Assembly (NCBI GenBank): GCA_002359425.1
Contig: DEMY01000069.1
Location: 28,921-50,389 of the forward strand
Direction: 5' to 3'
From: Clostridiales bacterium UBA2658
GTDB lineage: Bacteria; Bacillota; Clostridia; Oscillospirales; Oscillospiraceae
Length of the DNA stretch: 21,469 bases
The notes under the pieces are model-generated. The model did no database searches and had not been told where the DNA came from. It saw only the letters and a program-made list of their open reading frames with translations. Both the position numbers and the translations under genes were made by a program. This document shows, piece by piece, positions 1 through 7,732 of this stretch; positions within the stretch are counted from its first letter, which is position 1; the number at the start of each line of letters is the position of its first letter.

Positions 1-731
1 CCGAGACTTCCAGCCCATCCTATATCCTTATGAGCGCCATCGACGGCACGCGCGACCTTTTGGAAACGCGCGGAGCCGAACTTTTTCGCGCGTGGTCCGA
101 GCGTCTAGACCGCTTTGACCGGGGCGTCGCCACGCTGCAAAATCTTAAAATCCCGGGCCACAGCGACCCCTTTGACTGTCAGCCGCCCGCCCCCGGTGCG
201 GGCTGGCGCAAGCGCGGTTTGAGCTGCCCGACCGTCTGGCGCTACGACCGAAGTAAGCTTGTCGTCTCCTGCGAAGGCACCGACGCCACCGGCACGTTTC
301 TCCAGACCGCCCTGCGCGAACGCTACCATATCGAGTGCGAAATGGCCGCCTGCCGCTACGTCGTCGCGATGACGGGCCTTCTGGACCGCGACGAGACGCT
401 AGAGCACTTCGCCAAAGCCCTCTTGGAGCTGGACGCGGAGGTACGCGGAACGGCCCCACGTCTCCCGTTTTCCGCCGCTCCCATCCCGTCGCGCCGCATG
501 TCCGCGCGCGAGGCAGCCGTCTGCGAGACAAAGACAGTCAAACTCAAGGATGCACGCGAAAAAATTGCCGCGGAATACATTTGGGCCTACCCGCCCGGCA
601 TCCCCCTCGCCGTGCCCGGCGAGGTGCTGACGGACGAGCTTGTAAAGCACATCTCCATCCAGCGCGAAAACGGCGTCGCTCTACGCAGCACCACGGGTGG
701 TATGCCGCTTTCAATATGTGTCGTCAAATAA
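1..731 (+). CDS. Orn/Lys/Arg decarboxylase family protein, C-terminal part (5' end outside window)
   Basis: The reading frame is open from the left edge and ends at TAA 729-731. The first visible residues (ETSSPSYILMSAID) match the conserved TTSPSYxLMASxD stretch of PLP-dependent Orn/Lys/Arg decarboxylases, so the ATG at 30 is internal. The true start and the PLP-lysine domain lie upstream of the window. What remains is the end of the major domain and the C-terminal domain, with the typical IWAYPPGIPLAVPGE motif near the end, which helps form the active site in this fold I decarboxylase family. Proteins of this group decarboxylate arginine, lysine or ornithine to polyamines; the substrate cannot be told from this fragment. 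It ends about 55 bases before the SCIFF promoter and seems to be a separate unit. The family call is firm and the substrate open. Confidence 0.85.
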   Translation, partial: ETSSPSYILMSAIDGTRDLLETRGAELFRAWSERLDRFDRGVATLQNLKIPGHSDPFDCQPPAPGAGWRKRGLSCPTVWRYDRSKLVVSCEGTDATGTFLQTALRERYHIECEMAACRYVVAMTGLLDRDETLEHFAKALLELDAEVRGTAPRLPFSAAPIPSRRMSAREAAVCETKTVKLKDAREKIAAEYIWAYPPGIPLAVPGEVLTDELVKHISIQRENGVALRSTTGGMPLSICVVK

Positions 732-785
732 CCATTTAAAGCCGTTTTTTAAGCAGCCGTCTATCCGCAGAATGCGCCCGCACCC

Positions 786-814
786 TTGACAATACGGCCG
801 ATTTATTTTATAGT
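786..814 (+). promoter_or_regulatory. Promoter of the SCIFF locus
   Basis: A perfect -35 TTGACA (786-791), a 17-base spacer and a -10 TATAGT (809-814, 5 of 6 matches) form a near-consensus vegetative (sigma-A type) promoter. Transcription should start near 821, giving a leader of about 45 bases with an AAGGGG ribosome site at 851-856 before the ATG at 866. Its strength suggests high expression of the precursor peptide. Confidence 0.8.
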
Positions 815-865
815 ATGAAAAGTATCGATTTTGATTGATGCAGAAATGCAAAGGGGATATTTACC

Positions 866-1009
866 ATGAAAAGAATTAAAACGCTCGAGACCCGCGACCT
901 CCAGAAGACCCTGAAAAACGGCGGATGCGGCGAGTGCCAGACCTCCTGCCAGTCCGCCTGCAAGACCTCTTGCGGCGTCGCCAATCAGGAATGCGAGAAG
1001 TGCAAATAA
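866..1009 (+). CDS. scfA: SCIFF ranthipeptide precursor (six-cysteines-in-forty-five family)
   Basis: This 47-codon gene encodes a Cys-rich peptide. The leader is MKRIKTLETRDLQKTLKNGG and the core begins CGECQTSCQSACKTSC, followed by GVANQEC. It is a clear match to the SCIFF precursor family found across Clostridia, whose core is cross-linked by a radical SAM maturase into sactionine-like thioethers (ranthipeptides). Cysteines lie at 21, 24, 28, 32, 36, 43 and 46. The family norm is six, so Cys46, next to the C-terminal Lys, is an extra one. Residue 37 is Gly, where I recall Thr as the acceptor in characterised members. It has a ribosome site (AAGGGG), a strong promoter, and the maturase gene directly downstream. 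The biological role of mature SCIFF peptides is still unclear. Confidence 0.95.
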   Translation: MKRIKTLETRDLQKTLKNGGCGECQTSCQSACKTSCGVANQECEKCK

Positions 1010-1026
1010 GTCGCGGTCGATCGACA

Positions 1027-1060
1027 AAGGTGCTGTCCGGTAAACTGGGCAGCACTTTCT
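1027..1060 (+). terminator. Attenuator hairpin between scfA and scfB
   Basis: Bases 1030-1038 (GTGCTGTCC) pair with 1047-1055 (GGGCAGCAC) over an 8-base loop, with one G-T pair, and the stem extends by up to three weaker pairs at 1027-1029/1056-1058. A short T-rich tail (TTTCTCTT) follows. The tail is too poor for a strong terminator, and the ribosome site of scfB (GAAAGGA) follows at once. This fits partial termination that leaves more precursor mRNA than maturase mRNA. Confidence 0.65.
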
Positions 1061-1074
1061 CTTGAAAGGACAAT

Positions 1075-2448
1075 ATGATACATCGATATAAACTAAACGG
1101 ATATAACATAGTGCTGGATGTGTTCAGCGGCTCCGTACATGCGGTGGACGAGCTGGCCTACGACGTAATCGCGCTGTTTGAGGGCCACACACCGGACCAG
1201 ATCGTCGAAGCAATGCTTGAAAAATACGCGTCGGCCCCGGAGATCGACCGTGCGGAGATCGAAGAATGCATATCGGACGTTCAGGAACTCAAGGATGCCG
1301 GAAAACTCTTTACCGAAGACTGCTATGAGGATCACGCCTGCGACCTCAAGAACCGCAGCCGCGCCATTAAGGCCCTGTGCCTGCACGTCGCGCACACCTG
1401 CAACCTCAATTGCGAATACTGCTTCGCCGCCCAGGGCAAGTACCACGGCGAGCGCGCGCTTATGTCCTTCGACGTCGGCAAGTGCGCCCTCGATTTTCTT
1501 ATTGAAAATTCGGGGAACCAGAAAAATCTGGAGGTCGATTTCTTCGGCGGCGAGCCGCTGATGAACTGGGACGTCTGCAAGCAGCTCGTCGCCTATGGCC
1601 GCTCCCGCGAGGCCGAAACAGGCAAGCGCTTCCGCTTCACGCTCACGACAAACGGCCTTCTCATCGACGACGATGTCATCGACTTTACAAACCGCGAAAT
1701 GAACAACGTCGTCCTCTCACTCGACGGGCGCAAAGAGGTGCACGACGCCCTGCGCAAAACCGTCGGCGGCAAGGGCAGCTATGATACGATTGTCCCAAAA
1801 TTCCAAAACTTTGTGAAAAATCGCGGGGACAGAGAGTACTACATACGCGGCACCTTTACCCATGCGAATACGGACTTTACAAACGACCTGTTCCACATGG
1901 CCGATCTCGGCTTTGACCGTCTGTCGATGGAGCCGGTCGTCTGCACCCCGACGGAGCCGTATGCGCTCACGGCGGAGGATCTGCCGGTTTTAATGGAGCA
2001 ATACGAGCTTCTCGCAACTGAAATGCTCAAGCGTGAACGGGAGGGCCGCGGCCTCGTCTTTTACCACTACATGATCGACCTCACGGGCGGCCCCTGCATC
2101 TACAAGCGCATCTCCGGCTGCGGCAGCGGTACGGAATACCTCGCCGTGACCCCAACTGGCGATTTGTACCCCTGCCACCAGTTTGTCGGAGAACCGGAGT
2201 ACCTTATGGGCAACGTCTGGGATGGCGTCACAAACGAGGCCATGCGCGAAAAGTTTAAAAGCTGCAACGCCTATGCTCGCCCGGACTGCAAGGATTGCTG
2301 GGCAAAGCTCTATTGCTCCGGCGGCTGCGCGGCAAACGCCCTGCACGCGACAGGGGATATCACCGGAACCTATGCGTATGGCTGCGAATTGTTCAGAAAG
2401 CGCATGGAATGCGCCATTATGATGAAAGTCGCGGAATCTGAAACGTAA
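1075..2448 (+). CDS. scfB: SCIFF radical SAM maturase (SPASM domain)
   Basis: A 457-residue radical SAM enzyme that installs thioether cross-links in the SCIFF peptide. The N-terminal ~90 residues (MIHRYKLNGYNIVLDVFSGSVH...) form the small wHTH/RRE-like peptide-recognition region usual in this family. The radical SAM core carries C109-x3-C113-x2-C116 (CNLNCEYC), followed by the GGEPL motif that contacts SAM. The C-terminal SPASM region is rich in cysteines (CGSGTEYLAVTPTGDLYPC, then CKDCWAKLYCSGGC) and should bind two auxiliary 4Fe-4S clusters. The length is normal for the family. The ATG at 1075 has GAAAGGA 9 bases upstream, lies 65 bases after the precursor gene, and is co-transcribed with it through an attenuator hairpin. 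Confidence 0.95.
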   Translation: MIHRYKLNGYNIVLDVFSGSVHAVDELAYDVIALFEGHTPDQIVEAMLEKYASAPEIDRAEIEECISDVQELKDAGKLFTEDCYEDHACDLKNRSRAIKALCLHVAHTCNLNCEYCFAAQGKYHGERALMSFDVGKCALDFLIENSGNQKNLEVDFFGGEPLMNWDVCKQLVAYGRSREAETGKRFRFTLTTNGLLIDDDVIDFTNREMNNVVLSLDGRKEVHDALRKTVGGKGSYDTIVPKFQNFVKNRGDREYYIRGTFTHANTDFTNDLFHMADLGFDRLSMEPVVCTPTEPYALTAEDLPVLMEQYELLATEMLKREREGRGLVFYHYMIDLTGGPCIYKRISGCGSGTEYLAVTPTGDLYPCHQFVGEPEYLMGNVWDGVTNEAMREKFKSCNAYARPDCKDCWAKLYCSGGCAANALHATGDITGTYAYGCELFRKRMECAIMMKVAESET

Positions 2449-2491
2449 AAAATCGGTATCGTCCGTTTTGAATGGATGATACCGATTTTTT
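2447..2491. terminator. Bidirectional terminator between scfB and the diguanylate cyclase gene
   Basis: An 18-bp stem (2447-2464 with 2474-2491, one G-T pair, 9-base loop) has AAAAAA on the left arm and TTTTTT on the right, so it gives a U-rich tail on either strand. It lies between two convergent genes, overlaps the stop codon of scfB, and can end transcription from both sides. Confidence 0.92.
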
Positions 2492-2502
2492 ATTTTGTGC
2501 CA

Positions 2503-4341
2503 TTACGCCATCGTCGCATGGCCCTTGCCGCAGGCCTTGGATTCGTAGAGGGCAGCGTCGGCGGACTTGTAAAGATCCTCAAAGCTGTCACCGCGGCTCG
2601 CAATGCAGCAGCCGACGGAGCAGGTGATAGGCGGAAGCTCCGCGTCGTCGCTGCGGTGCATTTCGAGACTGTCCATAAGCTCCTTCATCCGGCGCTTAAT
2701 GATCTCTTTGTCCGAAGTAAGCGTCATATAAACAATAAACTCGTCGCCGCCGAGACGACCGATCACGTCCCCAAAGCGGAAGGTCGCGCGCAGTTTTTCC
2801 GCAAAAAACAGCAGCGCCCGATCGCCGCATTCGTGGCCATACTCGTCGTTAATATTTTTAAAATTGTCAAGATCAATGATTGCAAAAGCCGAATGATCAT
2901 CAGGCCCAAGACCCGCAAGGCGCTTGCGGACGATTTCCTCCGTCTCGGCTCGGTTGCACAGCCCCGTAAGACAGTCCTTCGTCGCCTTTTCCGCAAGGAT
3001 AAGGCGTTCCTTTTCGCGCTCGTCGATGTCCTCCAGGGTACCAATCGTAAGCGCTTTGCCCTCGCCCTTGTCGGTCAGGCGGGTGGCGGTGATGTGGTAC
3101 CAGCGGTAAGCATCCTCCTCCGCAAAATGGATCGCGCGGAGCGTGGTGGAGGTCGTGCCGTCGCGCCGAAGCTCAATGACAGCCTGCCCATAGAGCGGAC
3201 GATCCGCCGGGTGAACGCAAGCGGCAAGCTCCGAAAGGTTAAGCGAGGGCTTTGGCAGATGGATGTGCTCGCATTCGCTGATAAGGCACAGGCTGTCGCG
3301 CTTTTTGTCGTATTCAAACGCGGCGCGGGCAGACTGGAGCGTCGCAATGCGGAACTTCTGCTTAAAAAGCTTCAAGCGATAGTAGCGTATGCGGTTTTTG
3401 TAGAGTCCTGCGCCAAATATCAAAACACCAAACAGCAGGCAGGCGGTTCCGAACAGATGAATGCGGTTGCTGCCGGCCTGTGTCTGTGCGTCCAGGACGG
3501 TTTTTGGCATTACATAGAGCACATACCAGTCGTTCACGCCGATGGATTTGGCATAGGCAACATATTGTTTCTGGTCGGATAGAGCGGTCACCGTCGTAAG
3601 CCGGTCGGTCGTTTCAGAGTCAAGCACAAACTGGCCCGGAGTTACCCATGGCTCCTTCATCGTCTGCGTGGCAACAAAGTTTCCGTAAGAATCCATGATG
3701 CAAAGGCGCGTTGTGTCGCTCGAAGGGACACTGTCCATCAGCTCGTTTAAAACGGACTGCGGATAAATGAGGGTGAGAACTGCCTTTCTGCCGTCCTTCA
3801 GCGTCAGCGGAATGGCCGTGCAGAAGTGTCCGCCGTCGTCCCCGCAGTCCTGAAGGTCGGAGATGACACAGTCCCCGGTCGCGGTGGCCTGCCGGGCCGT
3901 AGCGGCAAAGGCAGCGGAATAGGGTATTTCCTCCTGAATCAAGGCGCTGTACTCGTCCGTTGTATGGTGGGACAGGTGAAAGGAGCCTGCGCCGTCGTAA
4001 ACGCTTGTCCCGTCCTCCGTCGTGATAATCGCGGCTCTGGCTCCGGCGTTCGGAAGCTGCTGTGTAAAATAGTCGGACAGCGTCGTCCTGTCTGCGCGGA
4101 GAAAGGTGAGCATAGACGCCGTGTTTTTCGCACTGTCCCTTAAACGATCAACATTAATTAAAACAAGAGCCTTGCCGCTCGTAGCCATTTCGGTGAAGTG
4201 CTGGACCGTGATATCTTCCTCGTTCGTGATATAGGTCTCGTAGGAGGCGTAGTATACGAAGATGAACGCAAGCAGAAGCAGAACGGAGACGATGATCGTC
4301 AGCGCGACCGCCCGCTTCCGGCGTTTTTTTCCTGTGTCCAA
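2503..4341 (-). CDS. Membrane-bound sensor diguanylate cyclase (dCACHE-PAS-GGDEF)
   Basis: Makes the second messenger c-di-GMP from two GTP at the inner face of the membrane. Order: a basic cytoplasmic tail (DTGKKRRKR), TM helix 1 (IIVSVLLLLAFIFVYY), an extracellular region of about 280 residues resembling a double CACHE ligand-binding domain, TM helix 2 (FGTACLLFGVLIFGAGLY), a PAS-like region, and a C-terminal GGDEF domain. The active-site GGDEF is intact (from residue 531). RFGD lies five residues before it and is a canonical RxxD inhibitory site, so product feedback is expected. I chose TTG at 4341 as start because GGAGG lies 8 bases before it. An in-frame ATG at 4377 would add 12 residues but has no ribosome site. 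It stands alone, convergent with scfB. The ligand is unknown. Confidence 0.9.
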   Translation of the reverse strand: MDTGKKRRKRAVALTIIVSVLLLLAFIFVYYASYETYITNEEDITVQHFTEMATSGKALVLINVDRLRDSAKNTASMLTFLRADRTTLSDYFTQQLPNAGARAAIITTEDGTSVYDGAGSFHLSHHTTDEYSALIQEEIPYSAAFAATARQATATGDCVISDLQDCGDDGGHFCTAIPLTLKDGRKAVLTLIYPQSVLNELMDSVPSSDTTRLCIMDSYGNFVATQTMKEPWVTPGQFVLDSETTDRLTTVTALSDQKQYVAYAKSIGVNDWYVLYVMPKTVLDAQTQAGSNRIHLFGTACLLFGVLIFGAGLYKNRIRYYRLKLFKQKFRIATLQSARAAFEYDKKRDSLCLISECEHIHLPKPSLNLSELAACVHPADRPLYGQAVIELRRDGTTSTTLRAIHFAEEDAYRWYHITATRLTDKGEGKALTIGTLEDIDEREKERLILAEKATKDCLTGLCNRAETEEIVRKRLAGLGPDDHSAFAIIDLDNFKNINDEYGHECGDRALLFFAEKLRATFRFGDVIGRLGGDEFIVYMTLTSDKEIIKRRMKELMDSLEMHRSDDAELPPITCSVGCCIASRGDSFEDLYKSADAALYESKACGKGHATMA

Positions 4342-4432
4342 AGATTTTTCCTCCAGTAAGTCAGTGTGGAGCCGCATTATTATGTATAAAACTGCTTCTT
4401 TTTTGTATTATGCCGATATGTATACATTGTGT

Positions 4433-4461
4433 ATAATACCATTATCATATAAATATTGCAA
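4433..4461 (-). promoter_or_regulatory. Promoter of the diguanylate cyclase gene
   Basis: On the minus strand, TTGCAA (4456-4461) and TATTAT (4433-4438) are separated by 17 bases, and the surrounding DNA is AT-rich. The start of transcription would fall near 4426, leaving a leader of about 85 bases to the TTG start. Confidence 0.55.
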
Positions 4462-4524
4462 GCCCCGTGCTACAGAACGGCGACCGTGTCTGGTGCATGC
4501 GCTCACGTTTTTTCCCGTTTCTGC

Positions 4525-4553
4525 TTGACGGGACGAAAAAGAAATTGTATCCT
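4525..4553 (+). promoter_or_regulatory. Putative promoter of the hemZ operon
   Basis: TTGACG (4525-4530) and TATCCT (4548-4553) are 17 bases apart. Initiation would be near 4560, almost at the ATG (4562), implying a leaderless or near-leaderless message. A perfect TATAAT at 4555-4560 lies directly before the ATG but is 24 bases from TTGACG and too close to the start codon to serve as the -10 of an mRNA starting with that ATG. Confidence 0.45.
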
Positions 4554-4561
4554 GTATAATT

Positions 4562-6073
4562 ATGAAGATATATCTTTTCGGACACGACTGCCGCTATGCG
4601 GCAGAACAAATGCTGCTCACGCTGTTTCCCGGCGAGCGCCCCGAATACCCAGACGGGACGCCGGAGGGGGACAGGGCGGAGCTTTCCTATTTCGAGGGAA
4701 CGGCGCGCGCCACCGCCGTCTGCCGCTTCGTTCGCGGGGGTGACGTCTTTGTGGGCCGCGCCGCCGCTGACCGTGCAAAAATGACGGACGATCTCTCACG
4801 CGCCCGGCTTTTGCAGCGCATCGTCGCCCTTTCATTTTACCGTGCGGCGCTCAACGCTGGGATCAAAAAGCCCGTCTGGGGCGCGCTGACCGGCATCCGG
4901 CCCGGAAAGCTCATGTCCCGGCTTTTGCAGGAGGGCCTTTCTGACCGCGCCGCACTTTCAAAATTCGTCCGTGATTACGATGCGGACCCATCCCGTGCAA
5001 AGCTCTGCCTCTATACGGCGCATGCGGGACTCGACTGCGAAAAAAGCCTCGCGCCAAAAGACATCTGCCTTTATATCGGCATCCCGTTTTGCCCGACGCG
5101 CTGCGCCTATTGCAGCTTCGTAAGCATAAGCGTTGAAAAGAGTATGAAGCGCATCCCCGAATATCTTGCCGCGCTTGACCGTGAGATTGAAGAAACAGCG
5201 GCGGTCATAAAGGAACTGAAGCTGCGCCCTGTCGCAGTCTATATGGGCGGCGGCACGCCGACGACACTCTCCGCCCCGCAACTCGACGCGCTTTGTACAA
5301 AGCTTGAGGAAACTTTCGATTTTTCCGCTGTGCGCGAATATACAGTCGAAGCCGGCCGGCCGGACACCATCACGCGAGAAAAGCTTGCCGCGCTCAAAAG
5401 CCACGGCGTTACGCGCGTTTCGGTCAATCCCCAGACGATGGACGACCGCGTCTTGGCGGCCATTGGCCGCAAGCACACGGCGGCAGACGTGCTGGAAGCG
5501 CTGGACGCAGTACGTCAGGCGGACGGCTTTCTCATCAACATGGACCTCATCGCGGGTCTGCCTGCCGACACGCCGGAGGGCTTTCAAAAAACGCTCGAGA
5601 CCGTTTTGTCCCTTGCGCCGGAAAACGTCACAGTGCACACGCTGGCGCTAAAAAAAGGCTCCGGCATCATGCGCGAGGATACGCCGCTGCCCCCGCCCGA
5701 GGCGGTCGGCGAGATGATAACGGCTGCGGACGAGGCGCTTTTTTCCGCCGGTTTTTTGCCATACTATCTCTATCGGCAAAAATATATGTCCGGCGGCTTT
5801 GAAAACGTCGGCTGGCAAAAGGGCGGCACAGAAAGTCTCTATAACATCTGCATCATGGAGGAGCTTTGCAGCATCGTCGCGCTCGGCGGCGGCGGATCGA
5901 CAAAGCTCTGTATGGGCGCCGGCCGCATTGAGCGCCTTTTTGACCCCAAATATCCCGCCGAGTACATCGAAAGCATCGAAAAGGTGCTCGCAGATAAACA
6001 CAAAATTACACAACTGCTGGCGCGGCCGCAAGGTCCTGCCGGCCTACAGGAGGATCGTTACCATGCCCTATGA
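4562..6073 (+). CDS. hemZ: HemZ-type coproporphyrinogen III dehydrogenase family radical SAM protein
   Basis: A 503-residue radical SAM protein of the HemN/HemZ group. The N-terminal ~165 residues match the HemZ-specific domain (including WGALTGIRPGKL). The SAM core has C177-x3-C181-x2-C184 (PFCPTRCAYCSF), then YMGGGTPTTLS (SAM binding) and the EAGRPDTIT and INMDLIAGLP motifs typical of HemN-like enzymes. Members are assigned to oxygen-independent oxidation of coproporphyrinogen III, but many Clostridia carry hemZ without a full haem pathway, so the true substrate is open. The ATG at 4562 lacks a ribosome site, and the N-terminus agrees in position with the family. It overlaps the next gene by 11 bases, indicating translational coupling. 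Confidence 0.85.
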   Translation: MKIYLFGHDCRYAAEQMLLTLFPGERPEYPDGTPEGDRAELSYFEGTARATAVCRFVRGGDVFVGRAAADRAKMTDDLSRARLLQRIVALSFYRAALNAGIKKPVWGALTGIRPGKLMSRLLQEGLSDRAALSKFVRDYDADPSRAKLCLYTAHAGLDCEKSLAPKDICLYIGIPFCPTRCAYCSFVSISVEKSMKRIPEYLAALDREIEETAAVIKELKLRPVAVYMGGGTPTTLSAPQLDALCTKLEETFDFSAVREYTVEAGRPDTITREKLAALKSHGVTRVSVNPQTMDDRVLAAIGRKHTAADVLEALDAVRQADGFLINMDLIAGLPADTPEGFQKTLETVLSLAPENVTVHTLALKKGSGIMREDTPLPPPEAVGEMITAADEALFSAGFLPYYLYRQKYMSGGFENVGWQKGGTESLYNICIMEELCSIVALGGGGSTKLCMGAGRIERLFDPKYPAEYIESIEKVLADKHKITQLLARPQGPAGLQEDRYHAL

Positions 6074-6998
6074 TCTGAGTGAAATCAATGAGCGCGCCCG
6101 AAAGGATCCCGCCGCCTTCATCCGTGAATGCGACGCAGACTACGATGCGAAGATTCGCCATGCGGCGGACATGATTATGGAAAACCGCGCAAACAGTCCG
6201 GTCGTCCTCATCTCCGGCCCGTCCGGCAGCGGCAAGACAACAACCTCGAAGAAGATTGAGGAGGAACTCAACAGCCGCGGCATCACGACCCACGCGCTGG
6301 CGATGGATAGCTATTTCCGCACGGTGGACGAAAAATCCCCCCGCACAGCGGACGGAAAAATCGACCTCGAATCCCCGTTCTGCCTTGACATGGACCTTTT
6401 GAGCGAGCACTTTGACCGCCTTGAGCACGGGCAGAGCATCGAAGTGCCGAAGTATCTTTTCGCCGAGCAGCGCCGCTCGGACGAAGTCTCGGAAACCATC
6501 CGTCTCGGTAAAAACGATATCGTCGTGGCCGAAGGCATCCACGCGCTCAACGACATGCTCACCGACCGGCATCCGAACGCCTTAAAGCTCTATATCAGCG
6601 CCCGCTCAAACGTTGAAGCGGACAGCGAGCTTGTCTTTAAGGCAACCTGGATGCGGCTCGTGCGCCGTGTCGTGCGCGACTACAAGTTCCGCGGAGCCTC
6701 GCCGGAGTACACCTTCAGTCTCTGGGCGAACGTCCGCCGGGGCGAAAAGAAAAATATCAGCCCCTTCAAGGACAAAGCCGACTGGAAATTCGACTCGTCC
6801 TTCCCCTACGAGGTCAGCGTCATGAAATCCGTTGCGGAGTCGATGTTCTGCCCGGTGCCGACCGGAACGCCCCGCTGCGAGGAGCTGCGTCATATCTGCC
6901 CGGCCTTTGAGCTTTTTGACGCCATCGACACAAAATATCTGCTTGAAGACTCGCTGCTCACCGAATTCGTCGGCGGCGGCAAATATAAATACGACTAA
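6063..6998 (+). CDS. Uridine kinase-like P-loop nucleoside kinase
   Basis: A 311-residue cytoplasmic kinase of the uridine kinase/phosphoribulokinase family. Walker A is GPSGSGKT at residues 52-59, followed by a lid/substrate region (MDSYFR, then the D-rich LESPFCLDMDLL) and VVAEGIHAL, the expected Walker B-like strand. The family phosphorylates uridine or related small alcohols with ATP. This longer subgroup, found beside hemZ in Clostridia, has no assigned substrate that I can name. The ATG at 6063 has AGGAGG 9 bases upstream. The frame stays open further back only because it runs inside hemZ. Second gene of the 4562-8289 unit. Confidence 0.85.
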   Translation: MPYDLSEINERARKDPAAFIRECDADYDAKIRHAADMIMENRANSPVVLISGPSGSGKTTTSKKIEEELNSRGITTHALAMDSYFRTVDEKSPRTADGKIDLESPFCLDMDLLSEHFDRLEHGQSIEVPKYLFAEQRRSDEVSETIRLGKNDIVVAEGIHALNDMLTDRHPNALKLYISARSNVEADSELVFKATWMRLVRRVVRDYKFRGASPEYTFSLWANVRRGEKKNISPFKDKADWKFDSSFPYEVSVMKSVAESMFCPVPTGTPRCEELRHICPAFELFDAIDTKYLLEDSLLTEFVGGGKYKYD

Positions 6999-7015
6999 AA
7001 TAGAAGGTGCGTTCC

Positions 7016-7732
7016 ATGTCCACAAAGATCGAATACTATTTCCGAAAGCTTGACCGTTTCCCCATCCCCGGCTTTTTTGACGGACTGTCGGAAACCTATG
7101 AAATTCTCCAGCGCGCGAAAGAGTACCTAAACGAAACGCTCGTCAAAAACGATGTTCACGAAAATCGTGCCGAGCTGCGCGGAGACATCCCAAACCTCCA
7201 CGGCAACTACTTTATCGGCGAGGGCACCGTTATCTACAACGACGTCACAATCATCGGCCCGGTCTGGATCGGCAAAAACTGCGAGCTGATGCCGGGTGCG
7301 ATCATAAGGCCGTACACCATCGTTTCGGACGGCTGTAGTGTCGGCCACGGAAGCGAAGTGAAGCACACGGTCATGATGCCCGGCTCGAAGGTCGCATCTC
7401 TCGCTTTCGCGGGGGACAGCATTTTGGGCGTCTCTGCCCGCATCGGCAGCGGTGTTATTACGGCAAACCGCAAGTTCAACCAATCCGAGGTCAGCTTGAA
7501 GGTCGCGAAGGACGAAAAGGTTTCGCTCGGCGACAGCTTCTTCGGCTGCGTTCTGGGCGACGCGAGCCGTCTCGGCGCAAATGCCGTCACCCAGCCGGGC
7601 ACACACATCGGCCCGCACAGCTGGATCTTCCCGCTGACCAACGTGCGCGGCTTTATACCGGAGGGCAAGCGCGTCTATAACGAGGCAAAGCTTGTCATGG
7701 AAGAAAATGAAATTGTGGAGCTGATTCCATGA
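7016..7732 (+). CDS. Left-handed beta-helix (hexapeptide repeat) protein, GlmU C-terminal-like
   Basis: A 238-residue protein. After ~60 residues of N-terminal helical sequence come hexapeptide repeats ([LIV]-G-x4): YFIGEGTVIYNDVTIIGPVW, IGKNCELMPGAIIRPYTIV, then CSVGHGSEVKHTVMMPGSKV and later LGDASRLGANAVTQPGTHIG. These form a left-handed parallel beta-helix trimer like the acyl- or acetyltransferase domain of GlmU and nucleotidyltransferases. There is no N-terminal nucleotidyltransferase domain, so it may be a sugar-nucleotide N-acetyltransferase or an unassigned relative. I chose ATG 7016 with AGAAGG 8 bases upstream over the GTG at 7007, which lies in the ribosome site. Third gene of the hemZ unit; it overlaps the next by 4 bases (ATGA). 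Confidence 0.8.
   Translation: MSTKIEYYFRKLDRFPIPGFFDGLSETYEILQRAKEYLNETLVKNDVHENRAELRGDIPNLHGNYFIGEGTVIYNDVTIIGPVWIGKNCELMPGAIIRPYTIVSDGCSVGHGSEVKHTVMMPGSKVASLAFAGDSILGVSARIGSGVITANRKFNQSEVSLKVAKDEKVSLGDSFFGCVLGDASRLGANAVTQPGTHIGPHSWIFPLTNVRGFIPEGKRVYNEAKLVMEENEIVELIP

Noticed and set aside
2476..3582. Long plus-strand open frame (368 codons) across the diguanylate cyclase gene
   Set aside because: It is antisense to a gene with clear GGDEF and TM features, has no ribosome site, and its protein shows no family pattern; GC-rich codon structure opens such frames.
4958..5638. Minus-strand frame of 226 codons within hemZ
   Set aside because: Antisense shadow of the radical SAM core of hemZ.
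5799..6062. Longer N-terminus of the nucleoside kinase
   Set aside because: This part lies inside hemZ in another frame; AGGAGG directly precedes ATG 6063.
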